Made by a program: the position numbers and the translations under genes
Source: Dermatophagoides farinae
Lineage: Eukaryota > Arthropoda > Arachnida > Sarcoptiformes > Pyroglyphidae
NCBI RefSeq assembly: GCF_024713945.1
Contig: NC_134682.1
Span: 4,255,001-4,319,000, forward strand
Direction of reading: 5' to 3'
DNA: 64,000 nucleotides
Shown here: positions 62,229-64,000 of the stretch, in pieces
Numbering within the stretch: position 1 is the stretch's first letter
How the letters are laid out: each line of letters starts with the position of its first letter
Notes under the pieces: generated by a model
Databases searched by the model: none
Told to the model about the DNA's origin: nothing
What the model saw: only the letters and a program-made list of their open reading frames with translations

Positions 62229-64000
62229 TTAAAAACCACGTCGTTTTACAGGTATAATTAACAAGAATATAATCGATGTAACAACGGTTGTAATAGTGAA
62301 TATCCAGAATAATATCTTATCAATATACATTGATAATAGACGCCATTCATGTATACGACGACCAATATTATCATCCACTTCCTGTCTATACATAAGATAT
62401 CGTACCATTTGTATCATTTCATGTTCAATTTGTTGTTGATTTTGTTGTGAACAATGTGATTGTGATGATGAAGACGGCGGTGGTGGTGGTGGTGGTGGTG
62501 GTGGTCGTTGTTGTTGTTGCTGTTGTTGTTGTTGTTGTTGTTGATACTGGCTATGATTACCATGAACATTTCGTTCATCATTTGATCGTGAATTTGAATC
62601 TTGTCTTGTAAATATCGATGTTTTATCCATACCGAAAACAGATGAATCCAAATTTTGATGATGATGATGATGATTTAAACGTCGATGACGACAATTATTC
62701 GATTGTTGTTGTTGTGATGTATTCGCGTAATGATTATTATCTTGATGATGATTGATGTGGAAATTGTTGATATTTGAGGCTGCTGCTGCTGCTGCTGCCA
62801 TCTTTTGACGGTCATTCACAAGACGATTAATAGTTGTGGCACATAAAATCGGTGTAATCGTATTGAGCAATTGTCTATTCTTGGCCATTATTGTTGATGT
62901 TGCGGTTGATTTATTATTCATATCATCATCAACATTAATATTTCCAATATTTGATGTTGTTGTATAGAATTCATCACCAGATAAAGATGGCGTTCGTAAA
63001 CGTTCATTATTATATGCAGAGAATATTTTTTCATTGATATTTGGATTCTAGATAAAACAAAAGAAAAAAAAAGAATTCCACACATATTAATTGATTCATG
63101 TAAATTATTCACGATTATTGTCAGTTTATTAAGAGGTTTAACTGTGTCGCCAGGCGACACGGCTGAATTTGAGTGTCACAGCGTGACGTACCCCCCCAAA
63201 ATTCGGGGGTTTGGCAGCTTCAAACTCTGGAAATGAGCAAATAACTGGGCCAGTTGCATCCACGTATTAATGTAATATTGAAATATATTGTATATTGTTG
63301 ATCTATCTCTAGATATGGAAACACACACTGAAAATATTTCGGTCGGTAGTTGCTATTCATGATTGCAATAATAATGTGATTAATATATCGGAAACCAAAT
63401 GACAGTTTTGATTGAATCCACTTGAAAATAACTGTGTTAAGAATCTAAACCAAACATTTCATATTACACAAAGTCACTGTCTGAGCGCGGTCGGAATTTT
63501 CGGGTTCCGATTCGTTGCGAGGGCGGTTTACGGGCCAGTTGTCTAATTGGATATGACGTCTGACTACGAATTAAAATATGTTAAATATTTTGTTATTAAA
63601 ATAATGTAGGAAATCAGGAGGTTGCAGGTTCGAGTCCTGTCTGGCTCGTTTTTCTTTTTTTTTGTTGATTTTTGTCGATTCTGGATTTCCTGTCTGGTTC
63701 GTGGGGATTTTTTTTCATCAATTTTTTACAATTTGATGCGCGCACCATCTGGTGGCGGAAAACAAAGTGTGATGTAAATGGATATGCGCTTGACTACGAA
63801 TCAGGAGATGGTTGCAGCTTCGAATCCTGTCTTGGCTCGCGTTATCTTTTTGATTCGACTAATTTAGAATTTCCTTTATTTTTCTCACTCAACCTTTAAA
63901 TGGTTTTGAAATGTTGAAAACATATTCTTACCAAATATTGTTGTTGTTTTTTATATCGATAATGATGTGGCGGTTGTAATTTATTTTGCAACAATAATGA
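62229..64000 (-). CDS. Cys-loop (nicotinic-type) receptor subunit, 3' exons, partial
   Basis: The terminal exon is 63047-62229. The exon before it runs from the window edge to 63932 (donor TTG|GTAAGA; last residues KKQQQYL), joined in phase 0. The terminal exon encodes most of a cytoplasmic M3-M4 loop of low complexity (poly-Ala, His, a polyQ run of about 12, a polyP run of about 10, poly-Ser). Next comes an amphipathic pre-M4 helix (RYLMYRQEVDDNIGRRIHEW) and M4 (RLLSMYIDKILFWIFTITT, VVTSIIFLLIIP), then a short basic end KRRGF. The EW..L.M.IDKILFWIF pattern matches the M4 start of nicotinic acetylcholine receptor subunits rather than GABA or glycine types. The ligand-binding domain, M1-M3 and the subunit type lie outside the window. 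It would be a postsynaptic ion-channel subunit. Confidence 0.8.
63144..63211. other. Cluster of three GC-rich hairpins
   Basis: GTGTCGCC-A-GGCGACAC (63144-63160) is a perfect 8-bp stem. GTCAC-AGC-GTGAC (about 63175-63187) is a perfect 5-bp stem. A run of C and the matching GGGGG form a third around AAAATTC (about 63190-63210). Such GC content is exceptional in this window. The sequence just after (GCAGCTTCAAACTC, then GGGCCAGTTG at 63247-63256) resembles pieces of the tRNA-Arg B box and 5' end. Confidence 0.6.
63532..63648 (+). tRNA. tRNA-Arg (anticodon ACG) with a 43-nt intron
   Basis: The cloverleaf is complete by hand folding. The acceptor stem is GGGCCAG with CTGGCTC (one G-T pair) and discriminator G. 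The anticodon stem is TCTGA with TCAGG, the loop CTACGAA with anticodon ACG (63566-63568), and the T stem GCAGG with CCTGT around TTCGAGT. The D stem pairs at three of four positions. The intron occupies 63570-63612, after position 37, the canonical eukaryotic tRNA intron site. The B box GGTTCGAGTCC (63627-63637) is perfect, and a Pol III terminator TTTTT follows immediately (63649-63653). The mature length is 74 nt before CCA. It decodes CGU, and CGC/CGA after A34 deamination to inosine. It lies antisense in an intron of the receptor gene. Confidence 0.88.
63649..63653 (+). terminator. RNA polymerase III terminator of tRNA-Arg
   Basis: Five T directly after the discriminator base, followed by C and a further T run. 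Confidence 0.75.
63672..63702 (+). pseudogene. tRNA-Arg 3'-end fragment
   Basis: TCCTGTCTGGTTCG (about 63688-63701) repeats the last 14 bases of the tRNA (TCCTGTCTGGCTCG) with one change and is followed by GGGGA and a T run. It is a short remnant between the gene and the pseudogene. Confidence 0.4.
63760..63839 (+). pseudogene. Intronless tRNA-Arg(ACG) pseudogene
   Basis: TGACTACGAATCAGGAG and the CCTGTCTTGGCTCG end match the tRNA upstream once its intron is removed. The 5' acceptor half is degenerate, the T arm has an inserted base and a damaged B box (GCTTCGAATCC), and the acceptor 3' strand has an extra T. A T5 run follows near 63847. The missing intron points to either a copy of a spliced RNA or a relative that never had the intron. 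Confidence 0.6.

Larger units (their letters stand above)
63048..63931 (-). other. Receptor-gene intron carrying tRNA-Arg sequences
   Basis: An 884-bp intron (donor GTAAGA on the minus strand, acceptor TTATCTAG) that differs in composition from the rest of the window: GC-rich hairpins at 63144-63211 and a cluster of plus-strand tRNA-Arg-like sequences from about 63205 to 63839. Confidence 0.7.

Noticed and set aside
63672-63899. A 75-codon frame across the tRNA-Arg pseudogene
   Set aside because: It covers the tRNA-like sequence and its flanks; the tRNA similarity explains the sequence better.

Overview
The window is eukaryotic and looks like an arthropod nuclear genome. It is very AT-rich, full of trinucleotide and dinucleotide microsatellites ((ATC)n, (CAA/GTT)n, (CA)n, (GA)n) and T/A homopolymers. 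Its genes are compact, and most of their introns are only about 50-110 nt. Protein content (SLC26 anion transporter, nicotinic-type receptor subunit, TMEM68-like acyltransferases, a Gly-rich secreted protein) and the tiny introns suggest an acariform mite resembling the house dust mites. The species assignment is inference; there is no rRNA or mitochondrial marker here.

Layout. 1-13.9 kb: non-coding or unrecognised, dominated by microsatellites, with two weak exon-like patches (about 0.7 kb and 10.3 kb). 13,971-14,333 (+): a two-exon small secreted four-cysteine protein. 14,470-16,989 (-): a complete six-exon SLC26/SulP anion transporter with a C-terminal STAS domain, convergent with the small gene. 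17,358-20,172 (+): a young Copia LTR element (153-bp LTRs differing at one base, 5-bp target duplication TATTT). It keeps a long Gag/integrase-like ORF but has no reverse transcriptase and has lost its recognisable catalytic residues. 20,817-22,035 (+): a secreted glycine-rich structural-type protein with a TATA box and an apparent one-base frameshift near its C-terminus. 23,046-31,783 (-): a head-to-tail array of five TMEM68-like (DGAT2-superfamily) acyltransferase genes, named A-E here. B and C are near-identical recent duplicates. A 1.1-kb segment with its own 350-390 bp direct repeats sits between C and D.

31.8-56.2 kb holds no gene I can recognise, only simple repeats. 56,205-62,075 (+): two exons of a large low-complexity, His/Cys/Asp-rich protein ending in two C2H2 zinc fingers, split by a 3.1-kb intron. 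62,229 to the right edge (-): the last two exons (the outer one partial) of a Cys-loop, nicotinic-type receptor subunit (M3-M4 loop with polyQ/polyP, then M4). It converges on the zinc-finger gene with only 153 bp between stop codons. The 0.9-kb intron of the receptor carries, on the opposite strand, an intron-containing tRNA-Arg(ACG) gene with a Pol III terminator, plus degenerate tRNA-Arg-like copies and a small GC-rich cluster of hairpins.

Functionally the window is a mixture: membrane anion transport, an expanded neutral-lipid/phospholipid acyltransferase family, a cuticle- or secretion-type Gly-rich protein, a neuronal receptor subunit and a zinc-finger protein. I see no operon-like linkage among them. 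Exon models were built by hand from reading frames, splice consensus and, for the acyltransferases, agreement among paralogues.
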